A stretch of DNA of 64,000 nt from Pseudomonadales bacterium (GTDB lineage Bacteria > Pseudomonadota > Gammaproteobacteria > Pseudomonadales > DT-91), in contig JABSRQ010000007.1 in NCBI GenBank assembly GCA_013215055.1, positions 62,001-126,000 of the forward strand, written 5' to 3'. The stretch's first letter is position 1; every line of letters begins with the position of its first letter. Positions 6,211 to 15,600 of the stretch are shown one piece after another. Position numbers and translations under genes: made by a program. Below the pieces are notes generated by a model that saw nothing but the letters and a program-made list of their open reading frames with translations, was not told the origin of the DNA and made no database searches.

Positions 6211-7383
6211 GTGATCGCCTTTTTGTTAAAAATGACAAGTGGTTTCACTTTGCTCTCATCGCCTTTACATTATTTCATTGAAATCACCCTGTTTGGCCTT
6301 GTTCTGGCACTCCTAATTATTGGCTACCGTTTTTTCATCCAGCTTAAGCGCCGTGAAGAGCAATATCGCCATCTATTTAATCATGCTGAAGTGTGCATCT
6401 GGAATGAAGATTTTTCTGAAGTTTACCGCCACTTGCAAAAACTGAAGCGCCAAGGTGTTGATAATCTGCAATTACACCTGCAAAAACACCCGGAATTAGT
6501 CATTGAATTAATTGCCAAGGTCAAAGTTCTGCAAGTTAACCGCGCCTCATTAACGCTATTTTCAGCAACCAGCGAAGCTCAATTAATCAACTCTCTGCAA
6601 TCGGTATTTGGCCCCGGTGCCACTGACATTTTCATTCAGGAACTGTGTGCGATATGGGATAAAAAAAGCCTATTTAAGGCCGAAGTTTCGCATTTAACCC
6701 TGGCTGGGAATGCACTTACGGTGATTATCTCTATGCCGATTCCCAACACAGAGTCTGGCTTTAAAAGCATTCCCGTCAGCCTGATCGATATCACCGAACG
6801 TAAGAAAACCGAGCAACTGGTCTGGCAGCAGGCAAATTTTGATGCGTTAACCCAGCTGGCGAATCGCAACCTGTTATTTGATCGGATTAAACAGGAAATC
6901 CTTAAAGATGAAAGGGCCAGCATCTCTTTTGCATTGGTGTTTATTGATCTGGATGGTTTTAAAAAAATCAACGATGTTTATGGCCATCATATTGGTGATG
7001 TCCTATTGATTGAAACCGCCAGAAGAATTAAAAACTGCGTAAGGGAATCCGATACGGTGGGGCGATTTGGCGGCGATGAATTCTGTATTATTTTATCCTC
7101 TGTTTCAAAAAAACAGGATATTAAACACATAGCCGCCAAGCTAAATACAGCGCTCAGTGATGACTTCATGATCAATCAACAAGCGCTCTCGATTTCGGCC
7201 AGTATTGGCATCACGCTTTTCCCCGATGATTCAACATCCTTTAATCAGCTGTTTAAATATGCTGATCAAGCCATGTATTCGGCCAAAAATGCAGGAGGGA
7301 ATGATTATGCTTTTTATGACCAGCTAGGCGATGCCAAGCCATACCCGCAACCCATCACAAAAAACATAAAGCTCTCAAATTAA
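6211..7383 (+). CDS. Membrane PAS-GGDEF diguanylate cyclase
   Basis: A 390-residue protein starting at GTG 6211. One or two hydrophobic segments (residues ~5-45) precede a PAS sensor domain (~52-195; EEQYRHLFNHAEVCIWNEDF). A GGDEF domain follows (~208-370) with an intact active site RFGGDEF and an upstream RESD in the position of the c-di-GMP inhibitory I-site. It should make c-di-GMP from two GTP and be product-inhibited. The signal sensed by the PAS domain is unknown. It stands alone, converging on the minus-strand gene at 7389, only 5 bases after its stop. Confidence 0.92.
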   Translation: MIAFLLKMTSGFTLLSSPLHYFIEITLFGLVLALLIIGYRFFIQLKRREEQYRHLFNHAEVCIWNEDFSEVYRHLQKLKRQGVDNLQLHLQKHPELVIELIAKVKVLQVNRASLTLFSATSEAQLINSLQSVFGPGATDIFIQELCAIWDKKSLFKAEVSHLTLAGNALTVIISMPIPNTESGFKSIPVSLIDITERKKTEQLVWQQANFDALTQLANRNLLFDRIKQEILKDERASISFALVFIDLDGFKKINDVYGHHIGDVLLIETARRIKNCVRESDTVGRFGGDEFCIILSSVSKKQDIKHIAAKLNTALSDDFMINQQALSISASIGITLFPDDSTSFNQLFKYADQAMYSAKNAGGNDYAFYDQLGDAKPYPQPITKNIKLSN

Positions 7384-7388
7384 ATCAA

Positions 7389-8129
7389 TTATTGGCTTTT
7401 TAAGGCCTGTATTAACGTGAAGTTCAGCAGTGTAGAGGACGGAATATGCACCTGATTCCCGCCTTTTAATACCGCCACACCCAAGCCGACTTTAGCACCG
7501 GTTTTAGCCCCCGAAGAGCCATCTGCCAATGCACCTATCGCCGCCCCCCTAGCGACTTTACTCGCCGTACTTTTACCTGTGGCCTGGGTATAAGCGTTAA
7601 TCGCATTACTCTGAATTGGAATCATCTGCCCGCCGATATTAATATCGCTAAGCGTTAATATCATTTTGGCCTTACCTGCCACTCGGCGAGCTTTTACCGC
7701 TTCGCTGATTTTGCCATAAACCCTGCTACCAGCCGGCGCTACGGTGACACCGTCTTTAATTAAGGCACCTTCCAAAGTGGCTGTAAATTTATGCCCGGTT
7801 GAATGTTTACCGGTATCCAAAGCCTCAAGCAGGCGAATGGTTAATACCGAACCCGCTGGCATCTCAACCGGCCCGGTTGCTGGTTTTACCGCCTTTACTG
7901 CTGCGGCTTCAGGTTTTGAGGCACTATCACCTATCGCAATATTTTTAACATCGCCGGCTTTAAAGCTCATCGATATGCCATCCACCTCAAAGCTGACACT
8001 ATCACCTTCGCGACCTACAAAACTGCCTTCTAAGGTCTTGCCATTTTTTAGCTCTATCGTGTCAGCGTGGGTGAAAACGCTGAATAGCATGAAACATGCA
8101 GCAGTAGAAAATAAACCAAATTTTTTCAT
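7389..8129 (-). CDS. Exported protein with glycine-zipper-like C-terminus
   Basis: A 246-residue protein with a clear signal peptide (MKKFGLFSTAACFMLFSVFT, cleavage after HA-D). The mature N-terminus ADTIELKNGKTLEGSFVGRE resembles small SH3/Sm-like beta repeats seen in periplasmic proteins. A central beta-rich region (~95-200) contains AGSRVYGKI. A Gly/Ala-rich segment (ARGAAIGALADGSSGAKTGA) resembles a glycine zipper that can insert in or span the outer membrane. AAGGAA precedes the ATG. Function is unknown; a cell-envelope role is inferred from the features only. Confidence 0.8.
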   Translation of the reverse strand: MKKFGLFSTAACFMLFSVFTHADTIELKNGKTLEGSFVGREGDSVSFEVDGISMSFKAGDVKNIAIGDSASKPEAAAVKAVKPATGPVEMPAGSVLTIRLLEALDTGKHSTGHKFTATLEGALIKDGVTVAPAGSRVYGKISEAVKARRVAGKAKMILTLSDINIGGQMIPIQSNAINAYTQATGKSTASKVARGAAIGALADGSSGAKTGAKVGLGVAVLKGGNQVHIPSSTLLNFTLIQALKSQ

Positions 8130-8213
8130 AATAAATTCCTTTGTGTGCGGTAATTATGCGATATAAACAAATAAATATATCGGCAAGCATCATATAAATA
8201 AATAGATGCCTGT

Positions 8214-9179
8214 CTAGTTTAGACAGACCTTCTGATTTCTGGCCAAATTTAAATAAACCGGATTAGCTAAAATAGCCTCTCTAGCCACCGAATAGGTAAT
8301 ATTGCTATAACGTCTATTACCATCTTTTACGCCCTGCTTTTTGCCTTCACAAACCTGACCACGCTGCACACGTTGAGCATCAAAAAGGCTGATTAATTTC
8401 ATGCCAAAATCGGTTCTTATTTTCATCAGCAATTTGTCACAACAAACATCCTGAGCCGCCAGCTGAGCCAATTGAAAAAACATATTTTCTACCCCATCAC
8501 GGGTGCCGCTATAACCGCTGTATAAATAAAGCACATAAGGTTCTGCCTCATGAGCAAAGGCGTCTAAAGGTATTTGATCATCGGGGATGTTATTAAAGGC
8601 TATTTTTTTGGCAAATTCTGGTTTCAGACGTAAGGCAATCACATGTCCCAGTAACAGGTCTTCTGCGATATAAAAGATACGTGCAGCCTGTGAATGTTCA
8701 ATCAGACCCTGTAAATAATCCACTGGCACAATTAATTCAGCTCGGGTGATGTTTTTTAAATACGCGGCAATTTGTCGACTTAGCGCGCCTATATTTTCCG
8801 GTACATCGGTGATGATCTTAAACTCAGCCTCGGCATCGATATAAGGGTGTGCGGCAAAAATATGCTTGTATTCAAGCTCCGCCGACAGATGTTTTTCATA
8901 ACCTTTTAAAGAAGATAATAACGGTAACTCGAAATCAACGCGGGTTAACAGCTGATGCGCATCGCTATGAAAAAAACGCATCAACAGCACCTGTCTATGA
9001 ATGCTGGGCGAGACCTTGCCTAATTCCCAGCGGCTGATGGTTTGCGCATCAACCTCACTAAAATCGGCATCAAACGCTGCCAACTGATTAGCCATTTCTT
9101 CCTGTGACAAAGCCGCCTGCATACGTTTATTCAACAGGTATTGCTGAATATTTGTATATTGATCATCGTCAGAATTCAC
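8214..9179 (-). CDS. XRE-type HTH regulator with unknown C-terminal domain
   Basis: A 321-residue protein starting at GTG 9179, preceded by a perfect AGGAGG. Residues ~12-65 form a Cro/C1-type helix-turn-helix: LSQEEMANQL, then AQTISRWELGKVSPS. The remaining ~250 residues, probably a sensor or effector domain, match nothing I recognise; they include paired cysteines (DVCCDK) and a Lys/Gly-rich loop. It is transcribed divergently from the small operon beginning at 9309 and is the likely regulator of it. The ligand is unknown. Confidence 0.75.
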   Translation of the reverse strand: MNSDDDQYTNIQQYLLNKRMQAALSQEEMANQLAAFDADFSEVDAQTISRWELGKVSPSIHRQVLLMRFFHSDAHQLLTRVDFELPLLSSLKGYEKHLSAELEYKHIFAAHPYIDAEAEFKIITDVPENIGALSRQIAAYLKNITRAELIVPVDYLQGLIEHSQAARIFYIAEDLLLGHVIALRLKPEFAKKIAFNNIPDDQIPLDAFAHEAEPYVLYLYSGYSGTRDGVENMFFQLAQLAAQDVCCDKLLMKIRTDFGMKLISLFDAQRVQRGQVCEGKKQGVKDGNRRYSNITYSVAREAILANPVYLNLARNQKVCLN

Positions 9180-9308
9180 AAGACCTCCTCTGCCCTATAT
9201 AACCCCGCCAGACTCATTAGGCATGGGGATTATTATTTTTCTCTAGCATGCCCTCAAAGTCAAAACAGGTAAAGGGTTTAATAAAGCCACACAAAAAGGA
9301 AAGCCCCA

Positions 9309-9478
9309 TGAACTATGCAGACTTAATGCCCAGCCACTATGACCCAGCCTTGATTATCGCAGCCAGCCTGGAAGAGCTGTATTTACAAGACGAATGGCCT
9401 CTTGAAGAGAGCTTCAACAGTGCCGATATGCAACGCAGTAAATTCGATTTTGAGCAAGACATCAGCGCCTCATCATGA
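9309..9478 (+). CDS. Small acidic protein, unknown
   Basis: A 55-residue ORF (MNYADLMPSHYDPALIIAAS to the end) starting at ATG 9309, with AAAGGAAAG just upstream. An alternative in-frame ATG at 9248 lacks a ribosome site. The protein is strongly acidic (many Asp/Glu in the C-terminal half) and has no signal peptide. Its stop overlaps the start of the next gene by four bases (ATGA), suggesting translational coupling in an operon with the exported YtfJ-like proteins. No family is recognised. Confidence 0.6.
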
Positions 9479-9996
9479 ACCGGGCACTATTATTGACCCT
9501 GCTGGGCCTCTGCCTTCTGCAAGTTAATAGCGTGATGGCCACCCCAGTTGAAGGCTGGAAGTTATCACCATTAAATATTACCGCCGTCGATACAAAACTG
9601 GATGCCTGGGATAGTGAGGCGCTAAACCAAAACACCTTATTACAATATACCTCGGTACGCTGGGCCGCAGAAACCTTAAATCCGCGGTTGATACAAACAA
9701 TTCAGCAACAGTCACTGGCCAGTAACCGCTGTGCCGCCGTGACCATTATTAACTTCAAAATACAGGAACCCGGCCTGCTTGCCCAAGCCTATAAAAATGC
9801 CCATGCGGTAAAACAGCAATACCCACAATGCAAGGTGGTTGCCGATACATTTGGCCAGGGGAAAAACCGCTGGCAGTTAGACAAAGATAAAAATATGACC
9901 CTGGTTGTCAGCGCCGAAGGACGTGTGTTATTCAGATCTGACTCGGTCCTCAGCGAAGATGAAGAACGTTATGTATTGGCCCTGCTGCAATCGTAA
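9475..9996 (+). CDS. YtfJ-like exported protein, copy 1
   Basis: A 173-residue protein with a signal peptide (MNRALLLTLLGLCLLQVNSV, MA-TP cleavage region). The C-terminal half (about residues 95-172) resembles YtfJ/thioredoxin-like proteins: VTIINFK, then NRWQLDKDKNMTLVVS, GRVLFRSDSVLSEDEE and a closing ALLQS. YtfJ of E. coli is periplasmic and uncharacterised. There is no CxxC pair, so thiol-disulfide activity is unlikely. It overlaps the preceding small ORF and is paralogous to the next gene. Confidence 0.7.
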   Translation: MNRALLLTLLGLCLLQVNSVMATPVEGWKLSPLNITAVDTKLDAWDSEALNQNTLLQYTSVRWAAETLNPRLIQTIQQQSLASNRCAAVTIINFKIQEPGLLAQAYKNAHAVKQQYPQCKVVADTFGQGKNRWQLDKDKNMTLVVSAEGRVLFRSDSVLSEDEERYVLALLQS

Positions 9997-10029
9997 CGAT
10001 TGCCGCTCCATATAATAGAGTGAACCCTG

Positions 10030-10521
10030 ATGATTAAAATATCCTTAACCCTGCTAATAATCGCGATAAGTCACTCAATCTTGGCTGCAGAGGTGGGCAA
10101 GCCGCTAACGGCTCTGAGTATAGAGTCCACACCGAATAATTTTTTTTATGCCGCCAATGGTAAAACCCAACTGATTACCGTATACCCAGCCAAACCGTCA
10201 TCGGCCCAAAACGGTGTTTTTAATCAACATGCACAGGCACAAGGCATCTGCCCGTTATCACTTACCGATATCAATAATAAAGCCTGGTATGCACCGGTTT
10301 CTATGGTCGAGAGCGAGTTGAAAAAAGAAGCCGAATCGGTAGAAAATAACCCGCTGGGCTGCACGGTTTCCAGCGATTATGCAGGATTAGCCGTTAAACA
10401 ATGGCAGCTAAAAGAAGAGGCTGCCACGATTGTGGTTGATGGAAGTGGTGAGATTATCTTTTTGGCTTATGGTGTATTAAGCGAAGCTCAGGAGCAGGCG
10501 ATTTTTACCCTCTTTATTTAA
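10030..10521 (+). CDS. YtfJ-like exported protein, copy 2
   Basis: A 163-residue protein with a signal peptide (MIKISLTLLIIAISHSILAA). It shares with its upstream neighbour the terminal pattern KQWQLKEEAATIVVDGSGEI followed by YGVLSEAQEQ, so the two are likely tandem duplicates that have diverged. Two cysteines (GICPLS and LGCTVS) are far apart and do not form a redox motif. It lies 33 bases after copy 1 and is probably in the same operon. Function is unknown. Confidence 0.7.
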   Translation: MIKISLTLLIIAISHSILAAEVGKPLTALSIESTPNNFFYAANGKTQLITVYPAKPSSAQNGVFNQHAQAQGICPLSLTDINNKAWYAPVSMVESELKKEAESVENNPLGCTVSSDYAGLAVKQWQLKEEAATIVVDGSGEIIFLAYGVLSEAQEQAIFTLFI

Positions 10522-10616
10522 TGCCACCAAGCGCACAAAAAAAACTAAGCAGTATATTGTTGATTTTCTAGCGGTGCTAAGATGTAGCTTCATAAAACGT
10601 TATAAAAGGCCTTTGA

Positions 10617-11195
10617 GTGAAAACCATCACACGTATCTTAGCCCCGGCACTACTTCTTGTTTTAACAGCCTGTGCATACACCCCACAGCAGGTTGAAATT
10701 ACACCTAAAGTGCAGGCCAATAATCAAGCCGGAAATGGACAAAACATCGCCATATCGGTGCTTGATCAACGCCCACAAAAACACTTAGGCAACCGCAGCC
10801 ATGATGAAGATCATAACAGTGTGATCAGTGTTGCCAATGACCTGAGCGCCAGTATCAAATCCAGCGCCAAAGCTGCATTAATTGCCCAGGGTTTTAATGT
10901 TGACCCATCGCTACAGGCCGATGCCGAATACCATATTTTCATCACCCAACTGGCCTATACCAATACGGCCGAAGACTCCCATCAACATACCATTTCATTA
11001 CAAGCCGAGCTGAAATCAGAGCTGCGTAAACTGAATCAATTTTATAAAGGCCAATACCTGACCAAAACCGATCACAATCTGGGTATCAGCCCCAGTGCGG
11101 CCAAAAACACCGCCATCATCAATGAGGTTTTATCCAAGAGTTTACAAAGCCTTTTAGATGACCCCAAGGCCATGGCTTTTTTATTAAATAAATAG
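10617..11195 (+). CDS. YajG-family lipoprotein
   Basis: A 192-residue lipoprotein starting at GTG 10617. The signal peptide ends in the lipobox LTAC, with lipidated Cys19. The mature start (YTPQQVEITPKVQ) and the central NIAISVLDQRPQKHLGNRS match YajG, an outer-membrane lipoprotein found across gammaproteobacteria that is encoded near ampG in E. coli. Position +2 is Ala, not Asp, so outer-membrane sorting is expected. The exact role is unknown. Confidence 0.85.
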   Translation: MKTITRILAPALLLVLTACAYTPQQVEITPKVQANNQAGNGQNIAISVLDQRPQKHLGNRSHDEDHNSVISVANDLSASIKSSAKAALIAQGFNVDPSLQADAEYHIFITQLAYTNTAEDSHQHTISLQAELKSELRKLNQFYKGQYLTKTDHNLGISPSAAKNTAIINEVLSKSLQSLLDDPKAMAFLLNK

Positions 11196-11254
11196 CCTGA
11201 GCCAAGCTAATATCGTCTACAATGCGCGGCAGATAATGCCGATCAGAGAATGCC

Positions 11255-11722
11255 ATGACCAATAACGAATTATTACACAAGCTCAAACAAATTCTGGACT
11301 ATGATGATCAGCAGATGCTTGACGTGTTTACGGCGACTGACTTCGCTACCGATATCGAGCAGGTCAGCGGTTGGGTTAAGAGCCATGGCGATGCCACCCA
11401 TAGTAAAGTTGAAGATAAGATTCTGGCCACCTTCCTGAATGGTTTAATCAATCAACTACGTGGCAAAAAAGATGGGCCACAGCCGGTTGCCGAAGACGAA
11501 TTAAGCCATAATGCCAAATTGATGAAACTTAAAATCGCTTTTAACTTACAAGGTGATGAGCTGCTTGAACTTTTTGAATTAGCCGAGCTTAGCTTCAGTA
11601 AACACGAGGTTTCGGCCTTTTTCCGTAAACCCGGCAGCAAACATTTCCGCCCCTGCAAAGATGATACGCTAAGAGCCTTTATCACAGGTTTAGCCGTTAA
11701 AAGGAATTCAGCCGCTATTTAA
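11255..11722 (+). CDS. yehS: DUF1456 family protein YehS
   Basis: A 155-residue soluble protein made of two related ~70-residue repeats: NNELLHKLKQILDYDDQQML in the first and AKLMKLKIAFNLQGDELLEL in the second. Each is followed by an FF/FL segment with basic residues. This is the YehS/DUF1456 pattern. No signal peptide is present and function is unknown. The stop overlaps the stop of the convergent DUF4124 gene by four bases. Confidence 0.88.
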   Translation: MTNNELLHKLKQILDYDDQQMLDVFTATDFATDIEQVSGWVKSHGDATHSKVEDKILATFLNGLINQLRGKKDGPQPVAEDELSHNAKLMKLKIAFNLQGDELLELFELAELSFSKHEVSAFFRKPGSKHFRPCKDDTLRAFITGLAVKRNSAAI

Positions 11723-12222
11723 GGTTTAAAAACCATCACCCAGCCGGTGGTGGTTTTTTGCACGGTATCTTCACCAAAGTCAAAATCCATCACCGCTTGC
11801 TGCAAAGCCGCATTCAACGCGCGGCTATCAAAATCCGATGCCACAATATCACAGGCACTGACTTGCCCACTTGGCTCAATCATCAACTGAAAACGTACCT
11901 GCCCTTCTAAGCTTTTATCCTGTTTTAACGCGGCCAAATAAAGTTCAAACAAGGCCTGTTTATGCGCAGAGAAGGTCAGGCGCATATTTCTAAGGCTACG
12001 GGGCTCTGGAGTTTTGGCTATAACATCATCAACCGCTGGTTTTTTGTCCTGAGGGCCATAATGGCGACTCTGTGACTCTACTCCATCGGGCTTTTTATCG
12101 GTAAAGTGCCGCTCGCCCTGTTCATCAACCCAGATATACACATCCCCCGCCCAAAGCCCGGGGCTCAGAAACAACAAAAAACAAAGCCCGAGCCAAGCTG
12201 GTTTAATTTTGTTCATATTCAT
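11719..12222 (-). CDS. DUF4124 protein with TonB/AgmX-like C-terminal domain
   Basis: A 167-residue exported protein: signal peptide to about residue 25 (FLLFLSPGLWAGD), then a DUF4124 domain (VYIWVDEQGERHFTDKKPDG). A C-terminal ~65-residue segment has the shape of TonB-C/AgmX-PglI domains (VRFQLMIEPSGQVSACDIVA, then SRALNAALQQAVMDFDFGED). DUF4124 proteins are envelope-associated in proteobacteria. A link to outer-membrane energy transfer is not shown. It overlaps convergently with yehS. Confidence 0.75.
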   Translation of the reverse strand: MNMNKIKPAWLGLCFLLFLSPGLWAGDVYIWVDEQGERHFTDKKPDGVESQSRHYGPQDKKPAVDDVIAKTPEPRSLRNMRLTFSAHKQALFELYLAALKQDKSLEGQVRFQLMIEPSGQVSACDIVASDFDSRALNAALQQAVMDFDFGEDTVQKTTTGWVMVFKP

Positions 12223-12533
12223 CTTAAAAAATCACTTAATTAACTGTTTTTATTCCATTTATCATCAATATGAACGTTAAACCAATTTTTTTCTACAAAC
12301 TCCTCAATTTTCAGCAAACTTATGCATATAAAGCTATGCCTAATGTGCCAAGCATTTTAGAATATTCTTAAGCTTTAAGGCCCTTACAATAATAAATAAC
12401 CCCCGCGAAAATTTCCGCTGGTGTACAGAATACCAAGCCTTAGCGATTGATGGTTGCATTGTTATCCTGCAGGTTTCTTCCCTCCTGCTTTTACCCGTCA
12501 ATCTCTACCGCAACATAGAGAGGAAATCAGCCC
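12223..12533. promoter_or_regulatory. NRPS upstream region with palindrome
   Basis: A 311-base gap between the divergent DUF4124 and NRPS genes. It is AT-rich at first, then holds the near-palindrome GCGAAAATTTCCGC (12405-12418; six of seven pairs match), a possible operator. AGAGGAAA (about 12519) sits upstream of the NRPS ATG as the ribosome site. No clear sigma-70 promoter is evident to me. Confidence 0.4.
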
Positions 12534-12690
12534 ATGAGTCTGGTTGATGTTTTAAAAAAATTACAAGAAAAGAACATTTCAATCTCACTTGACGGTGATC
12601 AACTTAAGGTCAACGCCGCCAAAGGTGCGATGACCAAAGAGTTGATGCAGCTGCTAAAGCAAAACAAAGAGGCCTTATTAAGCTGGGCCA
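12534..12690 (+). other. NRPS: TubC-type N-terminal docking domain
   Basis: Residues ~1-52 begin LVDVLKKLQEKNISISLDGD and continue with a LKVNAAKGA strand and two helices (LMQLLKQNKEALLSWAK). This matches TubC docking domains, which receive a growing chain from an upstream synthetase. No such partner is encoded in the window. Confidence 0.7.
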
Positions 12691-15600
12691 AGCAGCAGCA
12701 AAACAAGGCAGATAACAGCAAGCCTATTCCACAACGTGATAATAACAAACCATTAAAGCTGTCTTTCTCGCAGCAACGTTTATGGTTTGTGGAACAACTG
12801 GCCCCAGGCAATGCCACCTACAATGTACCGGCTGCGATTGTTTTAACCGGCAGCTTAAACACGGATATTTTACAGCAGGTTTTAAACACATTAATTCAGC
12901 GCCATGAAGCCCTGCGCACATCATTTATCGATAACGATGGTGATGCCGAACAAATCATTCATAACGCTGTTCATATGCCGATTCAGGTAGAACATTGTGA
13001 TTATGCCTTGGCCGATAAAGACGCTCTATTAGCACTGGCTGCCGATGAATTATTGAAACCGTTTGATTTAAGCCAAGCCCCTTTATTTCGGGTGCGGGTA
13101 TTAAAACTACGCAGCGAAGAACAAGATCAGCATTTATTACTATTAAACCTTCACCATATCATCACCGACGGCTGGTCTAACGGTATCTTGCTACAAGAAA
13201 TCGCACAATGTTATGCGGCAATTTCCCAACACAAAATACCTTCGTTGCCTGACGTTCAAGTGCAATATGCCGATTATGCGCAGTGGCAGCAGGAGCAGTT
13301 ATCGGTAGAACAGCTGCAAGAAAAAACCCTGTGGTGGAAAGAGCAATTAGCCGATGTTGCCATCCTCGAGCTGCCTATTGATCACAGCCGCCCGGCGCAA
13401 AAATCTGGTCGTGGAGGTCTGCTTAAATTTCAAGGTGATGAAAAAATCAGCCAAGGTATGGCGACACTCACCAGCCACCAAGGTTGCACCGCATTTATTG
13501 GGCTCTTAAGTGCTTACCAGGTTTTATTAAATCGCCTAACGGGCCAAAGTGACATCTGCATAGGCACACCTTCGGCTAATCGACATAGACCCGAAGTTCA
13601 AAACACCCTGGGGTTCTTTGTGAATACTCTGGCGTTAAGAACCAAGCTAACAGACTCACTTAACTTCAATGAATTATTGGCTTTAAGTAACAAAGTATTT
13701 ATTGACGCAAATGATCATCAAGATGTGCCGTTTGAATCCATTGTTGATAGCCTAGGTTTATCCAGGGAAATGAGCAGCACAGCTATTTTCCAAACCATGA
13801 TTTCCTACCAAAAAGGTGAGTTACAGAAAAGCTTTGCTTTGGAACATCTCAATATCGAAGCCCTGGAAGTAGAAACCCACACCGCCAAGTTTGATTTAAC
13901 CTTAGGCATATTGGAAACCGATGCCGGTTATGCCTTTTCTTTTGAATACGACAGCGATATTTTTAGCGCCGCAACGATTCAATCTTTTGCCGATTATTAT
14001 CTGCAGTTATTAGAAAACATTATCCAACAGCCCGCTAATAATATTCATCAACTGGATATATTAAGCTCGGCCCAAAAGCAGCAATTAATTCAACAAGGTC
14101 AAGGTCCGGTTACCAACTACCCCAAGGCTGTGAACTTGGCTCATCAAGTTGAGCAATGGGCGATAAAAACCCCCGATGCTATAGCGGCAGAATTTGATCA
14201 ACTAAAAATCAGCTATCAACAGCTGGATCAACAAGCCAGTCAGTTTGCGCATCAGCTTAAAGACTCGGGTTTTTGCCGTGGTGATATTTTAGCCTTAACA
14301 CTGCAGCGCAGCCCCGAGATGCTGATAGCCATTCTCGCCGCGGTAAAGGCCGGCGGCATATATTTACCGATTGACCCTAACTATCCCGATGACCGCATAA
14401 AATATATGTTAGAGGACAGCCAGGCTAAGTCTATTATTTGTGATGCCTCGCAACTTATCCGGTTAAAAGGTTTATTAAAAAATTCCACATTAGCTTCACG
14501 TTTAATCGATTTAGATCAGCTGCAACAAGAAGCAGCCAGCAGAAGTAGACAATGGAAAACAGAGCCCGATAATAATCAGGGCCAGGATGGCGCCTATTTG
14601 ATGTATACCTCAGGTTCCACCGGCCAACCCAAGGGTGTATTGATTCCACAAGCCGGTGTTAGCCGCTTGGCGGTAAACACCAATATGTGTACCACCACAT
14701 CAAGCAGCCGTATCGCGCATGTATCCAATGTCGCCTTTGATGCGGCGGCTTTGGAGATTTGGACCGCGCTGTTAAACGGCGCCTGTCTGGTAGGCATAAA
14801 ACAAGATGATTTATTAGATGGCCAACGCTTCGGCGAAATCATTCAGGAAAAAGACATCTCCTTCCTGTTATTAACTGTGGCGTTATTTAATGTTTTTGTC
14901 AGTGAAAACCCTGCCATCTTTGCCAATATTGATTACCTGTTTGCCGGCGGTGAAGCGGTAGATATACACAAGATCAATGCGGTGTTAGCGGCTAAAAACT
15001 CACACGGTGAACCTGCAGCACCCAAACATTTAATTAATGCCTATGGCCCCACCGAAAATAGTTGTATCAGCAGCTTTTATGAAATCACTGAAACTCAAAC
15101 GCGCCAGGTACCTATAGGTTCGGCGATAAGTAATTCCAGCTGTTATATTCTTGATGCTTTTGACCAGTTATGCCCACCGGGCATAAGCGGAGAATTATGT
15201 ACCGCCGGTGATGGTTTAGCGATTGGCTATTTAAATAAACCCGAACAGACAGCAGCGGCCTTTATCACTCATCCGTTTAAAGCCAATGAAAAACTATACC
15301 GTACCGGCGATATCTGTCGCTGGAATACGCAGGGTGAAATTGACATCCTAGGGCGTATCGATGAACAGATAAAACTACGTGGATTTCGTATAGAGTTAGA
15401 TGAGATTAATCGTCATCTAGGTTTGGTTGAAGGCATAAAAGAAGCTGCCGTTGTGGTAAGAGATACTGGCCATCAATATTTAGCCGCTTATATCGTCGCC
15501 GAAGGCATTGATTCAAGCTCCGATGATAAAGAGGCTGCCTTACAATTTATTCAAAAAATAAAAACCGTATTAGGCGCACAGCTTCCTCACTATATGGTGC

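Noticed and set aside
7744-8166. 140-codon + strand frame opposite the exported protein
   Set aside because: Its minus-strand counterpart has a signal peptide, ribosome site and normal composition; the + frame is a shadow.
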